DNA of 64,000 nucleotides, from NCBI GenBank assembly GCA_050179115.1, contig JBFXFL010000007.1:1-64000 (forward strand). The letters run 5' to 3'. The notes beneath the pieces were generated by a model. The model was not told the origin of the DNA. It was given only the letters and a program-made list of their open reading frames with translations, and did not search any database. This DNA comes from JAGPUQ01 sp050179115 (GTDB lineage: Bacteria; Pseudomonadota; Gammaproteobacteria; Pseudomonadales; Porticoccaceae). The translations under genes were made by a program, and so were the position numbers. Positions 19,080 to 28,700 of the stretch are shown piece after piece (within the stretch, counting starts at the first letter, position 1; each line of letters begins with the position of its first letter).

Positions 19080-19108
19080 TGCATCGACAAAAATGCTGGC
19101 CGTATAGT
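19079..19108 (+). promoter_or_regulatory. Candidate promoter for the esterase genes
   Basis: TTGCAT (19079-19084) and TATAGT (19103-19108; 5/6 to TATAAT) are separated by 18 bases. Predicted start near 19115, about 35 bases before the first esterase ATG. The -35 is weak (TTG only), so confidence is moderate. Confidence 0.4.
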
Positions 19109-19148
19109 CCGGGCGGTCCCTTACCCACGATCATCACCGGAGACTGCC

Positions 19149-20090
19149 ATGTCCCTCGACGCCCAGGCCGCGAAACTTCTCGAAATGACGGCAAACAGCA
19201 ATGCACCCGCGCTCGGCGAAGGGACCGTTGCCGAAAGCCGGGCCGGCTTCGCCGCCCTCACCGAGATGGTGGGCATCGAGGCGCCCGCACCCAGGTCCAT
19301 CCGCGAAGTACAGATTCCCGGACCGGGCGGCGCAATCCGCACCCTGGTCATCACCCCCGACACCCCAACGACCGGACCCCGACCCATCCTGATCTACTAC
19401 CACGGCGGCGGCTGGGTGATCGGCAGCCCCGAGACCCATCGACCCGAAGCCTGCTATTACGCGGCAAAGGCCGACTGCATCGTGCTGGTGCCGGACTACC
19501 GGCTCGCCCCCGAGCACCCCTTTCCCGCCGCGCCGGTCGACTGCTACGCGGTGCTGGAGTGGGCGGCGGCCAATGCCGGCCAGATCGGTGCGGATGGCAG
19601 CCGCATCGCGGTGGGCGGCGACAGCGCCGGCGGCAATCTCGCTGCGGTGGTGAGCCAGATGACCCGGGACCGCAAGGGACCGCCCATCGCCCTGCAACTG
19701 CTGATCTATCCCGCGACCCGAATGGGCGCGAACACGGCGTCCTATCGCGACTGCGGCGAGGGCTATTTCCTCACCGCAACCGCCATGACCTGGTTTTTCA
19801 ATCAATATCTGCGCAAGCCCGAGGACTGGGACAACACCCTCGCCTCTCCGCTGCTCGCCAGCAATTTCGCGGGCCTGGCGCCGGCCCTGGTGATGACCGC
19901 GGGCTTCGATCCCCTGCGCGATGAAGGCGCCGAATACGCCGACAGGCTCACCGCCGCCGGCGTGCCGGTGGAATACATCTGCTACCGGAATCAGATCCAC
20001 GGCTTTGTGTCGATGGCGGGGGCCATCGATGAAGGTCGCCAGTTTCTCGATCAGGCCGCGGCGGCGCTGCGCAAGGCGCTGCACGCCTGA
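19149..20090 (+). CDS. HSL-family alpha/beta hydrolase (esterase/lipase) 1
   Basis: 313-residue esterase of the hormone-sensitive-lipase family (family IV). Oxyanion motif HGGGW at 85-89; nucleophile S159 in GGDSAGG; acid D254 in GFDPLRDEG; catalytic H284 in IHGFVSM. Another typical family IV segment is PDYRLAPEHPFPAAPVDCYA. No signal peptide, so cytoplasmic. Natural substrate unknown; relatives cleave short-chain acyl esters. First of three HSL esterases in a row, but clearly more distant from the other two than they are from each other. Confidence 0.88.
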   Translation: MSLDAQAAKLLEMTANSNAPALGEGTVAESRAGFAALTEMVGIEAPAPRSIREVQIPGPGGAIRTLVITPDTPTTGPRPILIYYHGGGWVIGSPETHRPEACYYAAKADCIVLVPDYRLAPEHPFPAAPVDCYAVLEWAAANAGQIGADGSRIAVGGDSAGGNLAAVVSQMTRDRKGPPIALQLLIYPATRMGANTASYRDCGEGYFLTATAMTWFFNQYLRKPEDWDNTLASPLLASNFAGLAPALVMTAGFDPLRDEGAEYADRLTAAGVPVEYICYRNQIHGFVSMAGAIDEGRQFLDQAAAALRKALHA

Positions 20091-20150
20091 GCCCGACGGC
20101 GGCGAAACGTTTTCTTGCCACTTCCAACAGACCAAACCACCGGGGGATTC

Positions 20151-21044
20151 ATGTCACAACAACAACTCGACAAACTGCTGAAGATTTTCGAACGCCAGCC
20201 GCCGCTGGGCACCGTGACCATCGCGGAAGAGCGCCGCAATCTCGATGAGGGCGGCGCCCGTTTCAAGGTGCCCGCCGATGTGACCCTGACCCCGGTCGAT
20301 GTCGACGGCATTCGCGGCGAATGGCTGGCCGCGCCGGGTGCGCGTGCGGATCGCGCGGTGCTCTATCTGCACGGCGGCGGCTATGCGATCGGCTCCATCA
20401 CCAGCCACCGCTACCTGATGCAGAACATCTCGCGCCATTCCGGCGCCCGCACCCTCGGCATCGAGTACCGGCTCGCCCCGGAGCACCCCTTCCCCGCCGC
20501 CGTGGACGACGCCACCAAGGCCTACCGCTGGCTGCTGGCCCAGGGCTTCGCCCCCGGCCGCATCGCCATTGCCGGCGATTCCGCGGGCGGCGGTCTGACG
20601 CTGGCCACCCTGGTGAATCTGCGCGACCTGGGCGTGCCGCTGCCCGCCGGCGGCGTGCTGATTTCGCCCTGGGCCGATCTGACCGGTGACGCCGGTGCGG
20701 TGACCGCGCGCGCCGCCAGCGATCCCATGGTGAAACCCGATGGTCTGTTCCGGCTCGCCGGCGAATACCTGAAGGGCACCGACGCCAGGCATCCCCTGGC
20801 CTCCCCCGTGTTCGCCGATCTCACCGGCCTGCCGCCGCTGCTGATCCATGTGGGCGGGCGCGAAATCCTCTACGACGACGCCATCACGGTGGCAAGCAAC
20901 GCCCGCAAAGCCGGCGTGAAAGTCGATCTGGTCGAGGAGCCCGCGCTGTTCCACGTCTGGCACGCCTTCGCGCCCATGCTCGACGAAGGCCAGCGCGCCG
21001 TCGAACAGATCGGCGGCTGGCTGCAGGGGCGCTTTCAGGCTTGA
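20151..21044 (+). CDS. HSL-family alpha/beta hydrolase 2
   Basis: 297 residues. LYLHGGGYAIGS with HGGGY at 74-78; nucleophile S144 in AGDSAGGGLT; C-terminal LFHVWHAFAP carries the likely catalytic histidine (H268); the acidic partner probably lies in GGREILYDDA. Start ATG 20151 follows a GGGGGA ribosome-binding site. Very similar along its length to the next gene (shared EYRLAPEH/DYRLAPEH, DATKAYRWLLAQG, ISPWADL/ISPWTDL), so the two arose by tandem duplication. Substrate unknown. Confidence 0.87.
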   Translation: MSQQQLDKLLKIFERQPPLGTVTIAEERRNLDEGGARFKVPADVTLTPVDVDGIRGEWLAAPGARADRAVLYLHGGGYAIGSITSHRYLMQNISRHSGARTLGIEYRLAPEHPFPAAVDDATKAYRWLLAQGFAPGRIAIAGDSAGGGLTLATLVNLRDLGVPLPAGGVLISPWADLTGDAGAVTARAASDPMVKPDGLFRLAGEYLKGTDARHPLASPVFADLTGLPPLLIHVGGREILYDDAITVASNARKAGVKVDLVEEPALFHVWHAFAPMLDEGQRAVEQIGGWLQGRFQA

Positions 21045-21095
21045 TCCCATAATTGCGTAATCCCATAACCAATAAACTCATCGAGGAACCGCGTC

Positions 21096-22007
21096 ATGGC
21101 CAGCCCGGAAAGCAAGAAACTGCTCGAACTGTTGTGGAAAAACTATCCCGGCCCGTCCGACTACGAAAAGATGAAGGACAAGGTCGGCAAGATGCGCGAG
21201 AACTTCGTGCAGGCGACCAAGAACTTCGCCACCCCGCCGGCGGATACCGAAGTCCAGCCGGTGGATGTCGATGGCGTTCCCGGCGCATGGGTCTGCGCGC
21301 CGGGCGTGGATCAGGACCGGGTGCTGCTGTATCTGCACGGCGGCGGCTATGTGATCGGCTCGATCCAGACGCACATGGGGCTGATCGCGGCGCTGTCGCG
21401 CGCCGCCAACTGCCGGGCGCTCGCCCTCGACTACCGGCTGGCACCGGAACACCGCTACCCGGCGGCGGTCGAGGACGCCACCAAGGCTTACCGCTGGCTG
21501 CTGGCGCAGGGCTACAAGCCCGGCAAGATCAGCATCGCCGGTGATTCCGCCGGCGGCGGTCTGACGCTCGCGACCCTGGTGGCGCTGCGTGACGCCGGCA
21601 CTCCGCTGCCCGGCGCCGCCGCACCCATCTCGCCCTGGACGGATCTCGAAGGCACCGGCGACTCCATGCGCACCAAGGTCGATGTCGACCCCATGGTGGA
21701 ACCGGGCGGGCTGTTCGGCATGGCCAGGATCTATCTGGGCGACGCCGATCCGCGCCAGCCCACGGCCTCGCCCCTGTATGCAGACATGAAAGGTCTACCG
21801 CCGCTGCTGATCCAGGTGGGCGATCTCGAAACCCTGCTCGACGATGCCACCCGAACGGCGGCCAACGCCAAGGCGGCGGGTGTCGATGTGACGCTTGAGG
21901 TCTGGCCCGAGATGGTCCATGTCTGGCACCTGTTCGCGCCCATGGTGCCCGAGGGGCGCGAGGCCATCGCGCGTATCGGCCAGTTCCTGGCTCAGCATAC
22001 GGCTTGA
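21096..22007 (+). CDS. HSL-family alpha/beta hydrolase 3 (tandem paralogue)
   Basis: 303 residues, starting MASPESKKLLELLWKNY. YLHGGGYVIGSIQTHMG oxyanion motif, AGDSAGGGLTLATL nucleophile motif, VGDLETLLDDATR acid region and MVHVWHLFAPM with the catalytic histidine. Paralogue of the preceding gene, 51 bases downstream, probably same transcript. The N-terminal 60 residues differ most between the copies, the cap region that shapes the substrate pocket, which hints at different substrate preference (inference). Confidence 0.87.
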   Translation: MASPESKKLLELLWKNYPGPSDYEKMKDKVGKMRENFVQATKNFATPPADTEVQPVDVDGVPGAWVCAPGVDQDRVLLYLHGGGYVIGSIQTHMGLIAALSRAANCRALALDYRLAPEHRYPAAVEDATKAYRWLLAQGYKPGKISIAGDSAGGGLTLATLVALRDAGTPLPGAAAPISPWTDLEGTGDSMRTKVDVDPMVEPGGLFGMARIYLGDADPRQPTASPLYADMKGLPPLLIQVGDLETLLDDATRTAANAKAAGVDVTLEVWPEMVHVWHLFAPMVPEGREAIARIGQFLAQHTA

Positions 22008-22049
22008 TCAGAACATACAACCCCTCTTTCAAAAAAGGGCGGGAGGCTC

Positions 22050-22131
22050 ATGGCGGGACGAGCCGCCGGTAAAGTGGGCGTTGATGACAGGTGGCGGTTC
22101 GGGGATCGGCGAAGCCACCGTGATGCGCTTT
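22050..22131 (+). pseudogene. Truncated, frameshifted SDR-family dehydrogenase start
   Basis: After a GGGAGG ribosome-binding-like sequence, ATG at 22050 opens MAGRAAGKV; then, after one extra base (22077), the frame continues ALMTGGGSGIGEATVMRF. Together this is the classic start of a short-chain dehydrogenase, with the cofactor motif TGGGSGIG. Similarity ends at about 22131. So a one-base frameshift plus loss of everything after the first 27 or so residues. It probably once belonged to the esterase run upstream. Confidence 0.6.
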
Positions 22132-22228
22132 CAGAAGGCGACTGGGCAGCCTGACCGCCAGCACAATCTGTCTGGACCGGGCGCCGCCGGGTGGGCGGGG
22201 ATAGACTCGCGCGGCCTACCTACCGTGC

Positions 22229-22381
22229 AGGTGCCCGAAGGGCGTCACCGCGCACTCGGATCGCGGCAGCCAATACCGCGGTCCGGACTTCCCGCGACTG
22301 TTGAAGAAATTCGGCATGCGCTCCAGCATGAGCCGCAAGGGCGACCGGACCCCGGAGCAATTTGAGCAGCGCAAGGCTGCA
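22229..22381 (+). pseudogene. IS3-family transposase (OrfB, DDE) remnant
   Basis: One frame reads CRCPKGVTAHSDRGSQY then RLLKKFGMRSSMSRKGD, which matches the DDE integrase-core segment around the second catalytic Asp of IS3-family OrfB (HSDRGSQY...SMSRKGNCWDN). It then jumps in frame to RTPEQFEQRKAA, which resembles the extreme C-terminus of the same proteins (HSALGYRTPEQFEQRKAA type). About 60 residues between, including the catalytic Glu region, are missing. No terminal inverted repeats identified. A relic, not an active element. Confidence 0.65.
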
Positions 22382-22463
22382 CGGTCGGGTGTCGGTTTTA
22401 GGTGGGGAGGATCAAGCAAGATCCTTGTCGTGAACCAGTTGCCGGGGTCCGGGTCGCGCGGTT

Positions 22464-23333
22464 TCAGCGACTGGCGGAGAGCTGTGCCGGCGCGGATGTT
22501 TCCAGCCAGCGCCGTATACGGCCGGCATCGCCGACACGCGTGAGAGTCCCCGAGGAGTTCATCAGTACCATGACCACCGGCTTGCCCGTGATGGTGGTTT
22601 GCATCACCAGGCAGCGCCCGGCCTCGCTGAGGTATCCGGTCTTGGTGATGTCAATGTCCCAGGCCGCGTTGCGCACCAACGGATTGGTGTTGCGATAGAG
22701 GGTCGGGTAACGGCCCACTTTGACGGTCAGCTCGCGCATCGTCGAAAAATTGCGGATCTGGGGATACCGACTCGCCGCCCTGACCATGCGCGCCAGATCC
22801 TCCGGCGTGGAGCGGTTATCTCCAGACAGTCCTGTCGCCTCCACAAAACGCGAATGCGTCATGCCCAGCGCCTTGGCCTTGCGGTTCATCGCCGCCACGC
22901 CGGCCGCTTTACCGCCCGGATAATTGCGCAACAACGCCGACGCAGCACGGTTTTCGGACGACATCAGCGCCAGCGCGAATGCCTGGCGGCGCGTCAGAAC
23001 CGTACCCACGGCAAGTCGCGAGCTGCTGGCACGCAGGCGATCAACGTCGGCCTTGGTGATCTGGATGGTTTGGTCCAGCGACTGCTTGGCATCGAGTACT
23101 ACCATGGCAGTCATGAGTTTGGTGATCGAGGCAATGGGCAGGGTTTGTTGGGCATTTTTCTGGTAGAGCACCTCGCCGGTATCGGCGCGCATCACCAATG
23201 CCGAGCGCGACTGGACTTGCGGTGCCTTCTGCTTGCCCGCCGCCGCCTCCGCGCTCCCGGCCGCCAGGACGCCGAGTGCCAGAGTCGCTGCCAGCAGGCT
23301 ACCGAAGGTTGCGCGCACAGAGTAGCGGTTCAT
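22464..23333 (-). CDS. pbpG: D-alanyl-D-alanine endopeptidase (PBP7/PbpG-like)
   Basis: Periplasmic S11-family penicillin-binding protein that cuts D-Ala-mDAP cross-links in peptidoglycan. 289 residues with a signal peptide (LLAATLALGVLAAGSAEA, cleavage after AEA). Active-site motifs: S69-I-T-K72 (SxxK), S126-E-N128 (SxN) and K231-T-G233. Region FVEATGLSGDNRSTPEDLARM is typical of PBP7/8. Short C-terminus without the membrane-anchoring domain of DacA/DacC, supporting endopeptidase rather than carboxypeptidase. Convergent with the esterase run. Confidence 0.88.
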   Translation of the reverse strand: MNRYSVRATFGSLLAATLALGVLAAGSAEAAAGKQKAPQVQSRSALVMRADTGEVLYQKNAQQTLPIASITKLMTAMVVLDAKQSLDQTIQITKADVDRLRASSSRLAVGTVLTRRQAFALALMSSENRAASALLRNYPGGKAAGVAAMNRKAKALGMTHSRFVEATGLSGDNRSTPEDLARMVRAASRYPQIRNFSTMRELTVKVGRYPTLYRNTNPLVRNAAWDIDITKTGYLSEAGRCLVMQTTITGKPVVMVLMNSSGTLTRVGDAGRIRRWLETSAPAQLSASR

Positions 23334-23442
23334 GATCGTCCTCGAATGGGGTGAGGCGGGGCCGTCACGCCTCTACCCGCCCAGTATCCTCAAATTCGCA
23401 TCAATTTCCAGCGATAACACGCTGTCTTTGAATATTTTTTCA

Positions 23443-24771
23443 TTAGAGCACCGGACAACGCCATTCCGGCAGCCAGCCAGGCTCGCCGATCCCGGCAGCG
23501 GCGGACTGGCAGACGAACAAGTCACCTACCGCAACCAGTTCTCCGTCGCGCTCCATCAGGGGCACCCGATCCCGCAACCAGGGCTCAAGAGCCTGCTCCA
23601 GCAGCACTTTCTTCAGGGTATTGGAGGCGCCACGCCCCTGGGGATGGACGCGCTCCCCGCCCCGTCGATAACGAACGCTGAGCCGGGCGCCCGGCAAGGT
23701 AACACGCAATCCATGCCCAAGCGCTGGCTGGGCGCTGAGACGAGCGCCATCCGGCAGTTCGAGCGGCATTTCCGGCGACCACGACCAGGGGCCCCGGTCG
23801 CGAGACGGAGCTGCACCCCAATGAGCAGGCAGCAGGTAAAGCCGATTGCGGAAACGCCGCCATTGTCCGCCCGGCCATTCCACCAGCGGGGTCGCGTCCG
23901 GAGCGGCGCCGATCAGGTCGCGAAACAGGGCGTCGAGGACAGGTGCACCAGGTTCCCGACCGGTCGCCTCCGGCAGTTGCCAGTGGCGCAGCAGATTGCG
24001 TTGTCGATGCGTCGCCAGCGCGGCCAGTCCGGCCAGGCTCAGGCTGCGCCCGACCCGTTCGGGGCGTTCGTCGAGACCCGCCAGGTCGATCGCGGCCAGA
24101 TCCTGCCCCAATTCCGCTGTCACCCGGGTCTGGTCGGCGCCCCGCTGAAGCCGCGCCACGGCATCCGGCCAGCGCGCGGTCAGGGTGGGCAGGACACGGT
24201 GACGCAGATAGTTGCGGTCGAAATCGAGGCGCGCATTGCTCTCATCCTCGATCCAGTCAAGGCAATGGCGCACGGCGTAGTCGCGCAGCACTGCGCGGGG
24301 GATGTCGAGCAGCGGGCGCAGTAGCCAACCGCGGCCGAGCGGGCGCGCGACCGGCATCCCCGCGGGAACGCCAGTCCGCAGCAGCCGGTACAACAGGGTT
24401 TCGGCCTGATCATCGGCATGGTGGCCGAATAGCAGCAGATCGCCGTGCTCCAGCTGGCTTTTGAACACCGCGTAACGCGCGGCTCTGGCGCTGGCCTCAA
24501 GGCCTTGCGGACCGGGAGCCACCGTCACCCGCTCGGTGTGGCAGGCGATGCCCAGCGCGTCGCACACGCGCCGGCAGTGTGTTTCCCAGTGATTGGCCTG
24601 CGGCGACAAGCCGTGATTGACGTGCACGGCGCGCAGCGGCTCCGGCCCCCGCCGACGCCACAGCAGGTGCAGCAGAACATGGGAATCCATGCCGCCGCTG
24701 TACGCGATCAGAATGCGGGTCGCGGGTCGCGACGCCAGCGCCGCGGCGAGCACGGTGTCGAGATCGGTCAC
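23443..24771 (-). CDS. tilS: tRNA(Ile)-lysidine synthase
   Basis: Modifies C34 of the CAU anticodon of tRNA-Ile2 to lysidine, switching it to read AUA. 442 residues. PP-loop ATP motif SGGMDS at 25-30; FGHHADDQAETLLYRLLRTG; WIEDESNARLDFDRNYLRHRVLP is the catalytic region. C-terminal TilS domain with VRYRRGGERVHPQGRGASNTLKKVLLE. Lies 25 bases after accA, the usual accA-tilS pair. Confidence 0.95.
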   Translation of the reverse strand: MTDLDTVLAAALASRPATRILIAYSGGMDSHVLLHLLWRRRGPEPLRAVHVNHGLSPQANHWETHCRRVCDALGIACHTERVTVAPGPQGLEASARAARYAVFKSQLEHGDLLLFGHHADDQAETLLYRLLRTGVPAGMPVARPLGRGWLLRPLLDIPRAVLRDYAVRHCLDWIEDESNARLDFDRNYLRHRVLPTLTARWPDAVARLQRGADQTRVTAELGQDLAAIDLAGLDERPERVGRSLSLAGLAALATHRQRNLLRHWQLPEATGREPGAPVLDALFRDLIGAAPDATPLVEWPGGQWRRFRNRLYLLPAHWGAAPSRDRGPWSWSPEMPLELPDGARLSAQPALGHGLRVTLPGARLSVRYRRGGERVHPQGRGASNTLKKVLLEQALEPWLRDRVPLMERDGELVAVGDLFVCQSAAAGIGEPGWLPEWRCPVL

Positions 24772-24796
24772 GACAACCCCGGCATCAACGGGCGCA

Positions 24797-25747
24797 TCAG
24801 GGATTGCCGTAGGACATCAGGCGCTGGAAGCGCCGCTCCACCAGCGTGTCGATCGGTTCCGCGCACAGGCGGTCGAGCTGGGCGGCAAGGCGGGTGCGCA
24901 GGGTCGTCGCCATGGTGCCGAGGTCGCGATGCGCGCCGCCCAAGGGTTCGGGGATGGTCTCATCGACGATACCCAGTTCCTCCAGCACCTTGGAGGTGAC
25001 GCCCATGGCTTCGGCAGCAAGCGGCGCTTTCTCGGCGGTTTTCCAGATGATGTTGGCGCAGCCTTCCGGTGAGATCACGAAATAGGTCGAGTATTGCAGC
25101 ATGTTCAGCCAGTCGCCGACGCCGATGGCGATGGCCCCACCGGAGCTGCCCTCACCAATCACCGTGCAGATGATCGGAGTGCGCAGCCGCGACATCACCG
25201 CGAGGTTCTGGGCGATCGCCTGACTGATCCCGCGCTCTTCGGAATCGATGCCCGGGTACGCACCGGGCGTGTCGATGAGGGTGAGCACCGGCAGCGAGAA
25301 ACGTTCGGCAAGCTCCATCAGGCGCAGCGCCTTGCGGTATCCCTCGGGTTTGGGCATGCCGAAGTTGCGACGGATTTTTTCGGTGATGCCGCGGCCTTTT
25401 TCCTCGGCAATAACCACCACGGGCCGATCATCGATGCGCGCCACGCCGCCGATGATCGCCCGATCATCGCCAAAGTGACGGTCACCGTGGAGTTCATCGA
25501 ACTCGGTGAAGAGCAGCGGGATGTAGTCGCTGGCGTAGGGGCGCAACGGGTGACGAGCGATCTGCACCACCTGCCAGGACGACAGATTGGTGTAGATGCT
25601 CTCGGTCAGCTTGCGGGATTTTTCCCGCAGCGTGGTGATCTCGGCGGCAATGTTGAGCGCGTTGTCGTCGCTGACGAGCTGGAGTTCTTCAATCTTGGCT
25701 TCCAGCACGGCGATGGGTTGTTCGAAATCCAGATAATCGAGATTCAT
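24797..25747 (-). CDS. accA: Acetyl-CoA carboxylase carboxyltransferase subunit alpha
   Basis: Alpha half of the carboxyltransferase that makes malonyl-CoA for fatty acid synthesis; partner AccD is not in the window. 316 residues, the usual length. Starts MNLDYLDFEQPIAVLEAKIEEL; crotonase-fold motifs AIIGGVARIDDRPVVVIAEEKGR, MPKPEGYRKALRLMELAERF, LIDTPGAYPGIDSEERG and IGEGSSGGAIAIGVGD. Start ATG 25747 fits the family; the longer frame begins within dnaE. 40 bases after dnaE. Confidence 0.97.
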   Translation of the reverse strand: MNLDYLDFEQPIAVLEAKIEELQLVSDDNALNIAAEITTLREKSRKLTESIYTNLSSWQVVQIARHPLRPYASDYIPLLFTEFDELHGDRHFGDDRAIIGGVARIDDRPVVVIAEEKGRGITEKIRRNFGMPKPEGYRKALRLMELAERFSLPVLTLIDTPGAYPGIDSEERGISQAIAQNLAVMSRLRTPIICTVIGEGSSGGAIAIGVGDWLNMLQYSTYFVISPEGCANIIWKTAEKAPLAAEAMGVTSKVLEELGIVDETIPEPLGGAHRDLGTMATTLRTRLAAQLDRLCAEPIDTLVERRFQRLMSYGNP

Positions 25748-25787
25748 TGAAAAATCCAGTGGCCCTCCGCCGCAGCGGGCGGAGCTA

Positions 25788-28700
25788 TCAGTAGTTGAGT
25801 TGCAGGCTGTCGCGACCGAAATTATCCCGCAGCCGGTGAAGGAGTTCATCCGCGGGATTCAGTGCCCAGTCCGGTGGCAGCGCAATCTCGCCCATGGCGC
25901 CGGCGCGGCGATAGCGCAGCCGCAGCGGGCAACTACCCCGCCGGTAGGGCGCGAGAATATCGGCCAACTGCGCTGCCCCAGCGGGGCCGATGCGGTCGCC
26001 GCGCAATTCCAGCACCAGGCTTTTCAGCGCGGCGCAGCGCGCCTCGGCCAGGGTGTTGACGCCATCGGCACGCATCTTGAGCCCGCCGCTGTAGTCGTCT
26101 TCGCTGACCTGGCCCTCGACGACGAGAATGGCATCGCGAGCCAGTTTTTCCCGGTGCTCGCGGTACAGTTCGGCAAACACCGCCACCTCGATGCGACCAC
26201 TGCGGTCATCCAGGGTGATGAAACACATGGTGTCGCCACGCCGGGTCTTCATGGTGCGGGTACCGACCACCAACCCCACCAGACGCTGGGCTTCGCGCCC
26301 GGCACGCAGCGCGGCAATGCGCAGCGGGACCAGGCGCTCCAGTTCATCGACGTACTCGTCGAGGGGATGCCCGGTCAGGTAGAGCCCGAGCGTCTCCTTC
26401 TCACCGCGCAGGCGCTCGGCCACACCGAATCCCGGCACGGTCGCGTAGGCCGCGTAGCCCCGCCGCGTCGCCCGCTGTGTGGGCACGCCACCGAACAAAT
26501 CGCCGATGCCGGCGTCCAGATTGCGGGCCTGCTGTTCCGCCAGACGTACCGCCTCATCCGTGGCCGCGAACAGCACGGCACGGCGATAACCGATATCGGC
26601 GTCGGTCCCGAACGCATCCTGCTCCGGGCCCAGGGTGTCCATGGCGCCGGCGCGAATGAGCGCGTCGAGCGCGCGCTTGTTGAGCCGGCGCGAATCGACA
26701 CGGGCACAAAAATCGAACAGGTCGAGGAAGGGCCCACCGGCTTCGCGGGCCGCGATGATGGCATCCACCGGCCCCTGCCCGAGACCCTTGATCGCACCGA
26801 GTCCGTAGATGACGCAGCCATCCGTGGCGACCGAGAACTGATAGAGCCCGGCGTTGACATCCGGCGGCACGACCTCGAGCGCCAGCGCCCGGCATTCGTC
26901 GATGAGCGTAACCACCTTGTCGGTGTTCTGCATGTCGGCGGACAACACCGCCGCCATGAACGCCGCCGGATAATGGGCCTTGAGCCAGGCCGTCTGATAC
27001 GCGAGCAGCGCATAGGCCGCCGAGTGCGATTTGTTGAAGCCGTAGCCCGCAAATTTCTCCATCAGGTCGAAGATGTTTTCCGCCAGCTCCGCGGCGATGC
27101 CGTTGGCGATGGCGCCCGCGCGAAAAATCGCGCGCTGCTCGGCCATTTCCTCGGCTTTCTTTTTGCCCATGGCGCGACGCAGCAGGTCAGCCTCGCCGAG
27201 GGAATAACCGCCCAGTACCTGGGCGATCTGCATCACCTGCTCCTGATACAGGATGATGCCGTAGGTGGGTTCGAGCACCGGCTTGAGGGCGGGGTGCTGG
27301 TATTTCGGATGCGGATAAGCCACCGGCTGCCGGCCGTGCTTGCGGTCGATGAAGTCGTCCACCATGCCCGACTGCAACGGGCCCGGCCGAAACAGGGCCA
27401 CCAGCGCCACGATATCCTCGAAGCGGCTCGGCTTGAGGCGCAGGATGAGTTCGCGGATGCCGCGCGATTCCAGCTGGAACACCGCCGTGGTGCGCGCCTT
27501 TTGCAGGAGCACATAGGTCGCCGGATCGTCGAGGGGAATAGCGGCGATCACGATCGGCGCTGCGCCGGTACGCGCCCGTTCGCGATTGGCGTTGCGTACC
27601 GCCCAGTCGATGATGGTCAGGGTGCGTAGGCCGAGGAAGTCGAACTTCACCAGACCCACGCGCTCGACATCGTCCTTGTCGAACTGGGTCACCAGGCCTT
27701 CGCCGGCGGCATCGCAATAGAGCGGCGCAAAGTCGGTGATGGCGCCGGGCGCGATGACCACGCCGCCCGCGTGTTTGCCGGCGTTGCGCGTCAGACCTTC
27801 GAGCTGGAGTGCCATGTCCCAGATTTCCTGGGCCTCGTCATCGCCGGCCAGAAAATCGCGCAGCACTTCTTCCTGTTCGCGCGCCTTTTCCAGGGTGATG
27901 CCCAGTTCGTTGGGGATCATTTTCGACAGCTTGTCGGCTAGCCCGTACGACTTGCCCTGCACTCGAGCCACATCGCGCACCACCGCCTTGGCGGCCATGG
28001 TGCCGAAGGTGATGATCTGGGACACCGCCTCGCGGCCGTAGCGATCCGCCACATAGGCGATCACGCGGTCGCGGTTGTCCATGCAAAAGTCGATGTCGAA
28101 ATCGGGCATCGACACGCGCTCGGGATTGAGAAAGCGCTCGAACAGCAGGTCGTAGGCGAGCGGGTCGAGATCGGTGATCTCGAGCGCATAGGCCACCAAC
28201 GAGCCAGCGCCGGAACCGCGTCCCGGACCCACGGGAATGTCGTTGGCCTTGGCCCAGCGGATGAAGTCCATCACGATCAGGAAATAACCCGCGAACCCCA
28301 TCTGTTCGATGATGCCGATCTCGAATTCCAGCCGCGCGCTGTAGCGCGTGCGCTGCTCCTGGTAATCGGGCCGCACGGGATCCAGCAGCACCGCCAGGCG
28401 CCGCTCCAGCCCTTCGGCGGCAACCCGGCGAAAAAACTCGGCGGCCGACATGCCGGCCGGCACCGGGTATTCCGGCAGCCGCACCTGGTCCAGCCGCAGT
28501 TCCAGATTGCAGCGCCGGGCGATCTCGACGCTGTTGGCGAGCGCCTCGGGCAGGTCGTCGAACAGTTCCACCATCTCGGCGGGCGAGCGCAGATACTGGC
28601 GGTCGCTGTAGCGGCGCTCGCGGCGCGGATCGTTGAGGGTACGGCTCTCGTTGATGCACACCCGTGCCTCGTGGGCATCGAACTGGTCGGGCGCGAGAAA

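Larger units (their letters stand above)
22008..22463. other. 456-bp gene-free interval with gene debris
   Basis: No intact gene. It holds a truncated, frameshifted short-chain dehydrogenase start (22050-22131) and an internally deleted IS3-type transposase remnant (22229-22381). The rest (22008-22049, 22132-22228, 22382-22463) has no recognisable coding sequence. The flanking genes are convergent, a spot where insertions are tolerated. Confidence 0.7.

Noticed and set aside
22301..22543. 80-codon plus-strand open frame near pbpG
   Set aside because: Begins inside the IS3 transposase remnant and runs into antisense of pbpG; not a gene in its own right, reported instead as a pseudogene fragment.
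25800..27629. 609-codon plus-strand open frame opposite dnaE
   Set aside because: Shadow of dnaE with biased composition and no domain.
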